Shown here: one piece after another, positions 1-7,240 of the stretch
Position numbering within the stretch: position 1 is the first letter of the stretch
How the letters are laid out: every line of letters begins with the position of its first letter
Assembly: GCA_945861305.1 (NCBI GenBank)
Contig: CAMATW010000056.1
Span: 1-7,605, forward strand
Direction: 5' to 3'
Length of the DNA stretch: 7,605 nucleotides
Source: Bordetella parapertussis
GTDB taxonomy: Bacteria; Pseudomonadota; Gammaproteobacteria; Burkholderiales; Burkholderiaceae_C
The notes under the pieces: model-generated
The model's database searches: none
What the model was told of the DNA's origin: nothing
Seen by the model: only the letters and a program-made list of their open reading frames with translations
Made by a program: the position numbers and the translations under genes

Positions 1-209
1 CCCCCAAAATCGTTGAACTTGTGGGTCAGTTTTTGCGGGAGTTGCGCAATCGCGGTGTCTCGGTTTTGCTGATTGAACAAAAGCTCACTATTGCCATGCA
101 AATCTCCGACCGCGCTTTGGTGATGGGCCACGGCAGCATGGTGTTTGACGGCACACCTGTCGCCTTGCGGACAGACGCAGCCATCCGCAAGGAATGGTTA
201 GAGGTATAA
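1..209 (+). CDS. ABC transporter ATP-binding protein, LivF/UrtE-type (3' end only)
   Basis: This is the C-terminal end of a cytoplasmic ATPase subunit that powers a branched-chain or hydrophobic amino-acid type (HAAT) ABC importer. Reading frame codons start at base 3 and 68 residues are visible before TAA at 207-209. The segment begins in the helix after Walker B. It contains the beta-strand VLLIEQKL, in which Gln stands at the switch (H-loop) position; LivF and UrtE proteins typically have VEQ there. SDRALVMGHGSMVFDGTP follows, the usual C-terminal beta-hairpin of the family. Walker A, the signature motif and Walker B lie upstream of the window. The short tail ending in EWLEV fits LivF/UrtE rather than LivG. 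It cannot be separated from a urea or other amide transporter on this fragment. It lies 54 bases before the beta-oxidation genes, so it may belong to a preceding transport operon. Confidence 0.85.
   Translation, partial: PKIVELVGQFLRELRNRGVSVLLIEQKLTIAMQISDRALVMGHGSMVFDGTPVALRTDAAIRKEWLEV
163..192 (+). repeat. Inverted repeat (possible hairpin) near the 3' end of the transporter gene
   Basis: CCTTGCGGA (163-171) and TCCGCAAGG (184-192) are perfect 9-base inverted arms around a 12-base loop. The structure lies inside the coding sequence and ends 14 bases before the stop codon. No T-run follows directly, so it is not a classic intrinsic terminator. It could be an mRNA 3' structure or a chance pairing: a rough count suggests about one 9-base match with a loop this short every 15 kb at random. 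Confidence 0.3.
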
Positions 210-210
210 A
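205..210 (+). promoter_or_regulatory. Candidate -10 box for the beta-oxidation operon
   Basis: TATAAA overlaps the TAA stop of the transporter gene and matches five of six bases of the sigma-70 -10 consensus. Transcription would begin near base 217, inside the palindrome at 212-227, which suits a repressor-controlled promoter. No good -35 hexamer lies 16-18 bases upstream, so this is a weak or activator-dependent candidate. Confidence 0.3.
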
Positions 211-211
211 A

Positions 212-227
212 TAGCACGATCGTTCTT
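212..227. promoter_or_regulatory. Candidate operator: 16-base imperfect palindrome
   Basis: TAGCACGATCGTTCTT has a perfect self-complementary core, ACGATCGT (216-223). Six of eight base pairs match across the whole 16 bases. Size, symmetry and the ACG...CGT core resemble operators of TetR-family repressors, a family that controls many proteobacterial fatty-acid degradation genes. It sits in the only sizeable gap in the window, between the transporter gene and the first beta-oxidation gene and overlapping the expected start of transcription. The regulator is not in the window, and the assignment rests on position and symmetry only. Confidence 0.45.
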
Positions 228-252
228 TTTTGCTTTCCCATCTGTTTTTGAC

Positions 253-257
253 AAGGA
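253..257 (+). promoter_or_regulatory. Ribosome binding site of the hydratase/dehydrogenase gene
   Basis: AAGGA lies 6 bases before the ATG at 264, which is ideal spacing. It supports that ATG as the start. Confidence 0.75.
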
Positions 258-263
258 ATTTCT

Positions 264-2366
264 ATGAGTGCTGACTATGCAGTCCACGGCGACGTTGCCG
301 TGATTACCTTGAACAACCCACCTGTCAACGGACTGGGCTTGGCTACCCGCCAAGCGTTCCTGCAAGGGCTAGAAAAAGCCATGGCCGACGACGCGGTGAA
401 AGCTGTGGTCGTCACGGGTGCAGGCAAGGCCTTCTCTGGCGGCGCTGACATCAAAGAGTTTGGTTCACCCAAAGCCATTCAAGAACCGCATTTGCTCACC
501 CTCATCAGTGCGATTGAAAACGCCAGCAAACCGGTGGTAGCCGCGATTCACTCGGTGGTCATGGGCGGCGGTTTGGAGTTGGCGCTGGGTTGCCATTACC
601 GCATTGCTGCACCCGGCACCGATGTGGCATTGCCTGAAGTCAAGCTCGGCCTCATCCCTGGCGCAGGTGGCACCCAGCGCTTGCCCCGCGTCTTAGGCGT
701 GGAACCCGCATTGAACATGATCGTGAGCGGTGAGCCCATCAAGAGCGAGATGCTGGCCATGTTGCCAGGGCAAAAACTCTTTGACCAAATGGCCACCAGC
801 GCAGCCACTTTGATGGATGAAGCGATTGCCTTTGCAAAAAGCGTCGTCGGTACTTCGCCCTTGCCGCGTGTGCGAGACATGCCTTGCAAACACCCTAACG
901 CGGACGCTTTCTTCAAATTCACCAACAATATGGTCAACGGCATGACCAAGGGCAAATACCCTGCACCCCTGAAATGCATTGAAGCGGTTCAAAACGCCAC
1001 CAAGATGAAGTTCGACCAAGCCATGGAAGCCGAGCGCGAAATCTTCACCAACCTGATGTGGACCCCTGAGTCCCGCGCTTTGCGCCATTTGTTTGTGGCG
1101 CAACGTGCCACCACCAAAATCGCCGATGTGCCTGCCGACACACCAGTGCGCGAAATCAAAAGCGTGGCCGTCATTGGTGCGGGCACCATGGGTGGCGGCA
1201 TCAGCATGAACTTCCTCAACGCGGGCATTCCCGTCAAGATTTTGGAGATGAAACAAGAAGCCTTGGACAAAGGCTTGGGCATCATCGAGAAAAACTACCA
1301 AGCACAAGTGAAAAAGGGCAAGCTGAAAGAAGACAAACTGGCACAACGCATGGCTTTGTTGACCTCAACCCTAAATTACGAGGATTTGAAAGACGCCGAC
1401 CTGGTCATTGAAGCCGTGTTCGAGGAAATGGGCGTCAAAGAAACGGTGTTCAAAAAGCTTGACGAGGTGATGAAGCCCGGCGCGATTTTGGCGTCCAACA
1501 CCTCCACCTTGGATGTCAACGCCATTGCCGCTTTCACCCAACGTCCGCAAGACGTGGTCGGTTTGCACTTTTTCAGCCCCGCCAATGTCATGAAACTGCT
1601 GGAAGTGGTGCGCGGCGCGGCCACTGCCAAAGACGTGATGGCTACCGTCATGGGGGTCGCCAAGAAGATCAAGAAAACCGCGGTGGTGTCAGGCGTGTGC
1701 GATGGCTTCATTGGCAACCGCATGATCGAGCAGTACAGCCGCCAAGCCGGTTTCTTGATCGAAGAAGGCTGCACGCCGCAGCAGGTGGACAGGGCAGTGG
1801 AGAAGTTCGGTTTCGCCATGGGTCCCTTCCGTATGGGCGACTTGGCCGGTAACGACATTGGCTGGGCGATTCGCAAGCGCCGTTATGTTGAAAAACCCGA
1901 CCTGAAGTACAGCAAAACCGCCGATTTGTTGTGTGAACTGGGCCGTTTTGGTCAAAAAGTGGGCATGGGTTGGTATGACTACCTGCCCGGCAAGCGCGAC
2001 GCCATCCCCAACAAAGAGGTGGAGGACATGATCGCCCAGCACCGCACGACACTGGGCATCACAGCACGCAAAATCAGCGATGACGAAATCGTTCAGCGCT
2101 TGGTTTTCTCGCTGGTCAACGAAGCCGCTTTCATCTTGGAAGAGGGCATTGCAGCGCGAGCCAGCGACATCGACATGGTCTACATCACCGGCTACGGCTT
2201 CCCCATCTACCGTGGTGGCCCCATGAATTACGCCGACCAGTTTGGTCTCTTTAATGTGGTGCAGGCGATGCATCGCTTTGCACAAAACCCCCACGACGAC
2301 GCCAAATTTTGGCAACCCGCCCCCTTGCTCGCCCGTTTGGTCGCAGACGGCAAATCATTCAATTAA
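264..2366 (+). CDS. Bifunctional enoyl-CoA hydratase/3-hydroxyacyl-CoA dehydrogenase (FadB/FadJ/MFE-1 type)
   Basis: This 700-residue cytosolic enzyme carries out steps two and three of beta-oxidation: hydration of trans-2-enoyl-CoA, then NAD-dependent oxidation of (S)-3-hydroxyacyl-CoA. The N-terminal crotonase domain (about 5-190) has the oxyanion-hole segments SGGADIKEF (58-66) and MGGGLEL (100-106). Its two acid/base residues are Glu105 and Glu125 (LPEVKLG), spaced 20 apart as Glu119 and Glu139 are in E. coli FadB. The dehydrogenase Rossmann domain starts near 299 with GAGTMGGG (305-312) and Glu328 at the end of strand 2. The expected catalytic set is present: Ser414, His435 (GLHFFSP), Glu447 and Asn485 (GFIGNRM). 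Two C-terminal helical domains follow (about 480-575 and 605-695). Length is close to FadJ and peroxisomal MFE-1 and slightly shorter than FadB. The N-terminal domain may also have enoyl-CoA isomerase activity, as in relatives. The ATG has a good ribosome binding site, and the thiolase gene follows after 9 bases. Chain-length preference is not visible. Confidence 0.95.
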   Translation: MSADYAVHGDVAVITLNNPPVNGLGLATRQAFLQGLEKAMADDAVKAVVVTGAGKAFSGGADIKEFGSPKAIQEPHLLTLISAIENASKPVVAAIHSVVMGGGLELALGCHYRIAAPGTDVALPEVKLGLIPGAGGTQRLPRVLGVEPALNMIVSGEPIKSEMLAMLPGQKLFDQMATSAATLMDEAIAFAKSVVGTSPLPRVRDMPCKHPNADAFFKFTNNMVNGMTKGKYPAPLKCIEAVQNATKMKFDQAMEAEREIFTNLMWTPESRALRHLFVAQRATTKIADVPADTPVREIKSVAVIGAGTMGGGISMNFLNAGIPVKILEMKQEALDKGLGIIEKNYQAQVKKGKLKEDKLAQRMALLTSTLNYEDLKDADLVIEAVFEEMGVKETVFKKLDEVMKPGAILASNTSTLDVNAIAAFTQRPQDVVGLHFFSPANVMKLLEVVRGAATAKDVMATVMGVAKKIKKTAVVSGVCDGFIGNRMIEQYSRQAGFLIEEGCTPQQVDRAVEKFGFAMGPFRMGDLAGNDIGWAIRKRRYVEKPDLKYSKTADLLCELGRFGQKVGMGWYDYLPGKRDAIPNKEVEDMIAQHRTTLGITARKISDDEIVQRLVFSLVNEAAFILEEGIAARASDIDMVYITGYGFPIYRGGPMNYADQFGLFNVVQAMHRFAQNPHDDAKFWQPAPLLARLVADGKSFN

Positions 2367-2369
2367 GGA
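2365..2369 (+). promoter_or_regulatory. Ribosome binding site of the thiolase gene, overlapping the upstream stop
   Basis: AAGGA shares its first two bases with the TAA stop of the upstream gene and stands 6 bases before the ATG at 2376. This arrangement favours coupled translation of the two genes and fixes the thiolase start. Confidence 0.75.
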
Positions 2370-2375
2370 CTCACC

Positions 2376-3551
2376 ATGACCAACGCTGTCATTGTTTCAA
2401 CTGCTCGCACACCCTTGGCCAAAAGCTGGCGTGGTGCTTTCAACATGACCCATGGCGCCACTTTGGGCGGTCACGCGGTCAAACACGCCATCGCTCGCGC
2501 AGGCATTGACGCTGCCCACGTTGAAGACGTCATCATGGGTTGCGCCAACCCCGAGGGCGCGACAGGTGCCAACATCGCCCGCCAAATCGCGCTCATGGCC
2601 GACTGCCCCATCACCGTGAGTGGTCTCACCATCAACCGTTTTTGCTCCTCGGGTTTGCAAACCATTGCGCTGGCTTCTCAACGTGTCATCGCCGGTGAAG
2701 GCGACGTGTATGTGGCCGGTGGCGTGGAAAGCATCTCCTGTGTGCAACAAGAGATGAACCAACACATGTTGATGGACCCCGCGCTCAACAAAAAGAAGCC
2801 CGAGATCTACTGGAACATGCTGCAAACCGCAGAGCAAGTGGCCAAGCGCTACAACATCGGCCGCGAAGCCATGGATGAATACGGCGCGGCCAGCCAGCAA
2901 AAAGCCTGTGCCGCGCAAGCCGCCGGCAAGTTCAATGACGAGATCGCCGCCATCACGGTGCAAGCTGGTGTGGTCGACAAGGTCATGGGCATGATGACCA
3001 AGCAAGTCACCGTCAGCGCCGATGAAGGCCTGCGCGAAGGCACCACCGCTGAAGGTATATCCAGCATCAAACCCGCCATGCCCGGTGGCGTGGTGTCTGC
3101 TGGCAACGCCTCGCAGTTTTCCGACGGTGCAGGTGCTTGCGTGGTGACCAGCGAAGCCTATGCCGCCAAACACAACCTCAAACCTTTGGGTCGTTTCTTG
3201 GGCTTTGCCGTTGCCGGTTGCGAGCCTGACGAAATGGGCATTGGACCTGTGTATGCCATCCCTAAAGTTTTGAAGCGCTTGGGCTTGACCATCAAGGACA
3301 TCGACCTGTGGGAATTGAACGAAGCCTTTGCGGTTCAAGTGCTGTACTGCCGCGACAAACTGGGTATTCCCGCAGAGTTGCTGAATGTGAATGGCGGCGC
3401 GATTGCGGTGGGTCACCCCTATGGTGTCAGCGGCCAACGCCTGACCGGCCATGCGCTCATTGAAGGCAAACGCCGAGGCGCCAAGCGCGTCTGCGTGACC
3501 ATGTGCATTGGCGGCGGCATGGGCGCGGCAGGCATTTTCGAAGTGCTGTAA
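2376..3551 (+). CDS. Acetyl-CoA C-acyltransferase (thiolase)
   Basis: This 391-residue thiolase is the usual length for the family. It would cleave 3-ketoacyl-CoA with CoA to release acetyl-CoA, the last step of the cycle. All catalytic elements are visible: nucleophile Cys90 in NRFCSSGLQ, Asn315 in the NEAF motif, His347 in GHPYG, and the second active-site Cys377 in CIGGGMG. The segment [10 protein letters not shown] departs slightly from the commoner GHPLGxSGAR form, with Tyr after GHP and Gln before Arg; whether this affects specificity is unknown. The N-terminal half ends around residue 260 and the C-terminal half carries the His and second Cys. Its place directly after the hydratase/dehydrogenase gene and 3 bases before the acyl-CoA dehydrogenase gene argues for a degradative thiolase (FadA-like) rather than the biosynthetic PhaA type, although sequence alone does not exclude acetoacetyl-CoA activity. 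Confidence 0.94.
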   Translation: MTNAVIVSTARTPLAKSWRGAFNMTHGATLGGHAVKHAIARAGIDAAHVEDVIMGCANPEGATGANIARQIALMADCPITVSGLTINRFCSSGLQTIALASQRVIAGEGDVYVAGGVESISCVQQEMNQHMLMDPALNKKKPEIYWNMLQTAEQVAKRYNIGREAMDEYGAASQQKACAAQAAGKFNDEIAAITVQAGVVDKVMGMMTKQVTVSADEGLREGTTAEGISSIKPAMPGGVVSAGNASQFSDGAGACVVTSEAYAAKHNLKPLGRFLGFAVAGCEPDEMGIGPVYAIPKVLKRLGLTIKDIDLWELNEAFAVQVLYCRDKLGIPAELLNVNGGAIAVGHPYGVSGQRLTGHALIEGKRRGAKRVCVTMCIGGGMGAAGIFEVL

Positions 3552-3554
3552 AGC

Positions 3555-5396
3555 ATGGCACTGCGTTCTACCGTTGATTTTTTGTTGAACGACTGGCTCA
3601 GAGTCGATCAACTGAGTCAACGGGAACGCTTTGCCGATCATTCCCGAGAAACCTTCGACGCGGTTTTAGACACCTGCGAGCGCATTGCCCGCGAGAAATA
3701 CGCACCCTTTAACCGCACAGTGGATGTCCAAGAGCCTGCGTTTGACGGCGAAAAGGTCATCTTGCCTGTCTGCACCCAAGATGCCCACGACGCCTATGTG
3801 CAAAGTGGCATGTTGAGCGCCGCGCAAGACCATGACATCGGCGGCATGCAACTGCCCTACACCGTAGAAGCGGCTGCGAACGCGTTTTTTGCTTGCGCCT
3901 CAGTCAGCATCGGTGGTGGCATGTTGACCGTGGGCAACGCGAATCTGCTGATGAAACACGGCAGTGCCTTGCAACAAGAGGTTTTTGCGCTCAATGAATT
4001 CAATGGCCGCTTTGCTGGCACCATGTGCTTGAGCGAACCTCAGGCAGGCTCGTCTTTGTCGGATGTCGCCACCCGCGCCACGCCCGATGGTGACGACCAC
4101 GCCAGCGACCCCTTGGGGCCCCGCTATCGCCTCAAGGGCAATAAGATGTGGATTTCCACCGGCGACCATGAGTTGACCGAGAACATCATCCACTTGGTGT
4201 TGGCCAAAATCCCAGGGCCTGATGGCAAAACCATTGCGGGCACCAAGGGCATTTCTCTCTTCATCGTGCCCAAAAAACTGGTGGACACCCAAGGGCAGTT
4301 GACCGGCGAGCGCAACGACGTGGCGCTGGCCGGCCTGAACCACAAACTGGGCTGGCGCGGCACGGTCAACACCTTGCTGAACTTTGGCGAAGGCAAGTAC
4401 CCGGTGCGCGGCGAAGCGGGTGCGGTGGGTTATTTGGTGGGTGAAGCGGGCAAGGGCTTGCAATGCATGTTCCACATGATGAACGAAGCCCGCATCGGTG
4501 TGGGCTTGGCCGCCACCATGCTGGGGTTGGCGGGTTATTACGCCTCGCTGGACTATGCCCAAACCCGCACCCAAGGCAGGCCTTTGGGGCCCGCTGGCAA
4601 AGACCCGTCACAGCCACCTGTGCGCCTGATTGAACACGCCGACGTCAAACGCATGTTGCTGGCGCAAAAAGCCTATGGCGAAGGCGCTTTGGCGCTAGGC
4701 CTGTACTGCGCCCGCTTGGTGGACGAGTTGCACACTGGCGACGAGGCTCAGCGCAGCGACGCCCAATGGTTGCTGGAGGTGCTCACCCCCATTGTGAAAA
4801 GCTGGCCCAGCGAATGGTGTTTGGAGGGCAACAGCTTGGCCATCCAAATCCACGGCGGCTATGGCTACACCCGCGATTTTCCGGTGGAGCAGTATTGGCG
4901 CGACCAGCGCCTGAACATGATCCACGAAGGCACCCACGGTATCCAAGCCATGGACTTGCTCGGGCGCAAAGTGCTGCTCGAAGACGGTCGCGGTTTGAAA
5001 CTCTTGGGCGAGCGGATTCAAACCACCATCAGCCTTGCGCTTGAGCACAGTCATCGCGAGCGAAGCGACGCGATCCACCTTCAAGCCCATGCCCTGGCTT
5101 TGCAGCAAGCCGTGAAAGACATCACAGCGGCCACCCAAGCAGCTTGGGCAGGCGGTGAGCCTGCGCTGGCGCTGGCCAATGCCTTGCCCTATATGCAGGC
5201 CTTTGGCCACACTGTCATCGCATGGGTATGGCTGGAAGTAGCCTTGGCTTCACAAGGCGAGGGTGACGCCGACCTGGGTCGCCGACAGGCCTGCCAGTTT
5301 TTCTTTCACTACGAGTTGCCCAAAATTGGCGCTTGGTTGAATGTGGTGAACAACCGCGACAGCACCTGTGCCGATATGCCTGAAGGCGCTTTTTAA
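3555..5396 (+). CDS. Acyl-CoA dehydrogenase, long form with extra C-terminal domain (DmdC-like)
   Basis: This 613-residue FAD enzyme would introduce the trans-2 double bond into an acyl-CoA and pass electrons to ETF. It is much longer than the roughly 380-residue short form and has the layout of the 3-methylmercaptopropionyl-CoA dehydrogenase (DmdC)-like group. An N-terminal alpha domain (about 1-150) is followed by the flavin-binding beta domain with MCLSEPQAGSSLS (157-169) and KMWISTGDHELTEN (197-210). Next come HKLGWRG (263-269) and the helical domain with NEARIGVGL (310-318). GGYGYTRDFPVEQYWRD (434-450) leads to the catalytic base Glu458 in IHEGT. An extra C-terminal domain (about 513-600) contains PYMQAFGH and AWVWLE. 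Residues about 497-509 (SHRERSDAIHL region) come from a repeat-like DNA segment and look like linker. The ATG follows the thiolase stop by 3 bases with only a weak GAAGTG upstream, so translation is probably coupled. DmdC likeness describes the architecture; the substrate is not established. Confidence 0.93.
   Translation: MALRSTVDFLLNDWLRVDQLSQRERFADHSRETFDAVLDTCERIAREKYAPFNRTVDVQEPAFDGEKVILPVCTQDAHDAYVQSGMLSAAQDHDIGGMQLPYTVEAAANAFFACASVSIGGGMLTVGNANLLMKHGSALQQEVFALNEFNGRFAGTMCLSEPQAGSSLSDVATRATPDGDDHASDPLGPRYRLKGNKMWISTGDHELTENIIHLVLAKIPGPDGKTIAGTKGISLFIVPKKLVDTQGQLTGERNDVALAGLNHKLGWRGTVNTLLNFGEGKYPVRGEAGAVGYLVGEAGKGLQCMFHMMNEARIGVGLAATMLGLAGYYASLDYAQTRTQGRPLGPAGKDPSQPPVRLIEHADVKRMLLAQKAYGEGALALGLYCARLVDELHTGDEAQRSDAQWLLEVLTPIVKSWPSEWCLEGNSLAIQIHGGYGYTRDFPVEQYWRDQRLNMIHEGTHGIQAMDLLGRKVLLEDGRGLKLLGERIQTTISLALEHSHRERSDAIHLQAHALALQQAVKDITAATQAAWAGGEPALALANALPYMQAFGHTVIAWVWLEVALASQGEGDADLGRRQACQFFFHYELPKIGAWLNVVNNRDSTCADMPEGAF
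5050..5077. repeat. Repeat-like palindromic segment inside the acyl-CoA dehydrogenase gene
   Basis: The 28 bases contain inverted arms ATCGCG (5053-5058) and CGCGAT (5069-5074) around a loop made of two tandem copies of AGCGA (5059-5068). The core GCGAGCGAAGC followed by GCGATCCA matches, as far as I remember, one half of an interspersed palindromic repeat common in proteobacterial genomes. That repeat's spurious translations read ERSDAI or ASLAMT; here the plus strand reads RERSDAIH and the minus strand reads VASLAMTVL. Only one half-element is visible, and no matching inverted second half lies within the next 100 bases. It is in frame and does not interrupt the gene. Confidence 0.6.
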
Positions 5397-5420
5397 TTTT
5401 TTCAACAGAAAGTTTTTGCC

Positions 5421-6212
5421 ATGACACGCACTGTTCAACAGCTTTTCGATTTATCCGGCAAAACCGCTTTGGTGACCGGGGGTTCACGCGGTTTAGGCTT
5501 GCAACTCGCCCAGTCGCTGGGCGAAGCGGGTGCCAAAGTCTTGCTCAGTTCACGCAAAGCCGCTGATTTAGAAGAGTCCGTTGCGGTGCTGAAAAAAGCT
5601 GGCATTGATGCGCAGTTCATCGCCGCCGATTGCGCCGATGAACATGACATACAGCGCCTTGGTGCGGCAAGTATGAAGGCTTTGGGCCATGTGGATATTT
5701 TGGTCAACAACGCAGGTGCCGCTTGGGGCGCACCCGCCGAGGACCATCCCATCGATGCCTGGGACAAGGTGATGAACCTGAACGTGCGGGGCTATTTCAT
5801 TCTCAGCCAGTACATCGGCAAGCACAGCATGTTGCCGCGGCGTACAGGCAGCATTGTCAATGTGGCCTCCATCGCCGGCTTGGGTGGCAACCCCAGCGGC
5901 ATGAAGACCTTGGCCTACAACACCTCCAAAGCGGCGGTGATCAATTTCACCCGTGCCTTGGCAGGCGAATGGGGCGAACACAATGTGCGGGTCAACGCGA
6001 TTTGCCCAGGCTTTTTCCCCAGCAAAATGACAGCAGGGATCTTGAAAAATATCGGTGAAGAAAACCTCAAATCCCACGCGCCGCTGCGCCGCTTGGGAGA
6101 CGATGAAGATTTGAAAGGCTTGTGTTTGCTCTATGCCTCGGACGCAGGCAAACACATTACCGGTCAATGGCTGGCCGTCGACGGCGGTGTCAGTTGCATT
6201 TCAGGCGGATAA
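5421..6212 (+). CDS. SDR family NAD(P)-dependent oxidoreductase
   Basis: This 263-residue classical short-chain dehydrogenase/reductase is probably cytosolic and tetrameric like its family. It has the cofactor motif TGGSRGLG (19-26), the NNAG motif (96-99), and a full catalytic tetrad Asn121, Ser150, Tyr166 and Lys170 (YNTSK). CPGFFPSKMT (195-204) forms the substrate-lid region. Arg45 after the second strand, with no acidic residue at that strand's end, suggests NADP(H) rather than NAD. The segment WGAPAEDHP (102-110) and the C-terminal GQWLAVDGGVS fit a subfamily I recall beside acyl-CoA dehydrogenase genes in Comamonadaceae, often labelled 3-oxoacyl reductase or gluconate 5-dehydrogenase-like. 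Those names should not be taken as function. In this operon it would plausibly interconvert a hydroxy and a keto group on the substrate or its CoA ester. The start is preceded by AGAAAG (5407-5412), a modest ribosome binding site, after a 24-base gap without a terminator. Confidence 0.92.
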   Translation: MTRTVQQLFDLSGKTALVTGGSRGLGLQLAQSLGEAGAKVLLSSRKAADLEESVAVLKKAGIDAQFIAADCADEHDIQRLGAASMKALGHVDILVNNAGAAWGAPAEDHPIDAWDKVMNLNVRGYFILSQYIGKHSMLPRRTGSIVNVASIAGLGGNPSGMKTLAYNTSKAAVINFTRALAGEWGEHNVRVNAICPGFFPSKMTAGILKNIGEENLKSHAPLRRLGDDEDLKGLCLLYASDAGKHITGQWLAVDGGVSCISGG

Positions 6213-6215
6213 AAC

Positions 6216-6220
6216 AGGAG
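6216..6220 (+). promoter_or_regulatory. Ribosome binding site that decides the MDR reductase start
   Basis: AGGAG lies 6 bases before the ATG at 6227, the best Shine-Dalgarno match in the window. It favours this start over an in-frame TTG at 6122, which would overlap the SDR gene by 91 bases and add a non-conserved, Arg/His-rich extension. Confidence 0.85.
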
Positions 6221-6226
6221 ACTTCC

Positions 6227-7240
6227 ATGCCACAAAACCCCCAAATCCATTTGGTCAGCCGCCCCACGGGCGAGCCCACTGCTGACAACTTCAATTTACT
6301 CACCTTGGACACGCCCGCTTTGCAAGACCGGCAAGTGCTGGTCAAGCACGAGTACATGAGTCTTGACCCCTATATGCGTGGCCGCATGAATGACGGTAAA
6401 AGCTATACCGCGCCACAAGCCTTGAACGCGGTCATGGTCGCAGGCACCGTGGGTGAGGTGGTTGAAAGCCGTCATCCCGAATTTGCGGTGGGCGACAAGG
6501 TGGTGGGCATGGGCGGTTGGCAGTCCTACAGCGTGGTGGACGCCGATGTGCCTGCCATGCTTCGCAAGGTCGATACCACCCATGTGCCTATCAGTCATTT
6601 CTTAGGCGCGGTAGGTATGCCAGGTGTGACTGCTTGGCATGGCTTGGTTCGCATCATCAACCCCAAAGCCGGTCAAACCCTGACAGTCAGTGCTGCCAGT
6701 GGCGCAGTCGGCAGCGCCTATGGTGCCTTGGCCAAAGCCCGCGGTTGCCGCGTGGTGGGCTTTGCCGGTGGCAAAGACAAATGCAATTACGTGGTGAATG
6801 AACTCGGCTTTGATGCTTGCATCGACTACAAAGAGCACAGCGACTACCTGTCCTTGTCCAAGGCCTTGAAAGACGCTTGCCCCAATGGCATCGACGGCCA
6901 CTTCGAAAACGTGGGCGGCATGGTTTTGGACGCGGTCATGCTGCGCATGAACCAGTTCGGCAGCATTGCGGTGTGCGGCATGATCGCTGGCTACAACGGC
7001 AAACCCATTCCCATGACCAATCCCTCCTTGATTTTGATGAGCCGATTGAAAGTACAAGGCTTTATCGTTAGCGAACACCCCGCCGATTGGCCTGAAGCTT
7101 TGAAAGAGTTGGGTGCAATGGTTGGTAGCGGCAAGTTCAAACCCCGCGAAACCGTTGCCCATGGTTTGGCCAATGCGCCTGAGGCATTTTTCGGCTTGCT
7201 CAAAGGCAAAAACCTTGGCAAGCAGGTGGTCAAACTCTGA
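6227..7240 (+). CDS. NADP-dependent zinc-free MDR oxidoreductase (prostaglandin/leukotriene reductase type, CurA-like)
   Basis: From the ATG at 6227 the product has 337 residues, typical of this MDR branch. It would reduce carbon-carbon double bonds conjugated to a carbonyl, using NADPH. Visible signatures are MSLDPYMRGRM (44-54), MPGVTAWHGL (131-140), the Rossmann turn AASGAVGS (156-163), FAGGKDK (179-185), where the NADPH 2'-phosphate is usually bound, and FENVGG (226-231). The Cys/His/Glu zinc ligands of alcohol dehydrogenases and the structural-zinc four-Cys loop are absent. MSRLKVQGFIV (271-281) is the usual substrate-domain segment of the family. The natural substrate is open: medium-chain enones, enals and 2-enoyl derivatives are all known for relatives. 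Its place after the SDR and before a GST gene suggests either reductive handling of an unsaturated pathway intermediate or detoxification of reactive enones formed by the pathway. Confidence 0.93.
   Translation: MPQNPQIHLVSRPTGEPTADNFNLLTLDTPALQDRQVLVKHEYMSLDPYMRGRMNDGKSYTAPQALNAVMVAGTVGEVVESRHPEFAVGDKVVGMGGWQSYSVVDADVPAMLRKVDTTHVPISHFLGAVGMPGVTAWHGLVRIINPKAGQTLTVSAASGAVGSAYGALAKARGCRVVGFAGGKDKCNYVVNELGFDACIDYKEHSDYLSLSKALKDACPNGIDGHFENVGGMVLDAVMLRMNQFGSIAVCGMIAGYNGKPIPMTNPSLILMSRLKVQGFIVSEHPADWPEALKELGAMVGSGKFKPRETVAHGLANAPEAFFGLLKGKNLGKQVVKL

Noticed and set aside
212..231. Palindrome plus T-run (226-231) as an intrinsic terminator
   Set aside because: The self-complementary core has no loop, and any hairpin with a 4-base loop would have a very short, weak stem, so it fits an operator better than a terminator.
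248..278. TTGACA at 248-253 as a -35 box with GACTAT at 273-278 as -10
   Set aside because: The perfect -35 hexamer overlaps the ribosome binding site, the spacer would be 19 bases, the -10 is poor, and transcription would start inside the coding sequence.
2397..3641. Long open frame on the minus strand opposite the thiolase gene (414 codons)
   Set aside because: It mirrors the codon pattern of a well-supported gene, is rich in His/Gly/Ala as antisense shadows are, matches no family I recognise, and crosses a gene junction.
4695..5210. Minus-strand open frame containing VASLAMTVL
   Set aside because: The familiar peptide comes from the repeat-like segment at 5050-5077 read backwards. The rest is shadow of the acyl-CoA dehydrogenase gene.
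4410..5533. 14-base direct repeat GGCGAAGCGGGTGC at 4410-4423 and 5520-5533
   Set aside because: Both copies encode the common peptide GEAGA in different proteins; shared codon preference explains it.
6122..6226. Upstream TTG start for the MDR reductase
   Set aside because: It would overlap the SDR gene by 91 bases and add a tail unlike the family, while ATG 6227 has AGGAG at ideal spacing and gives the normal family length.
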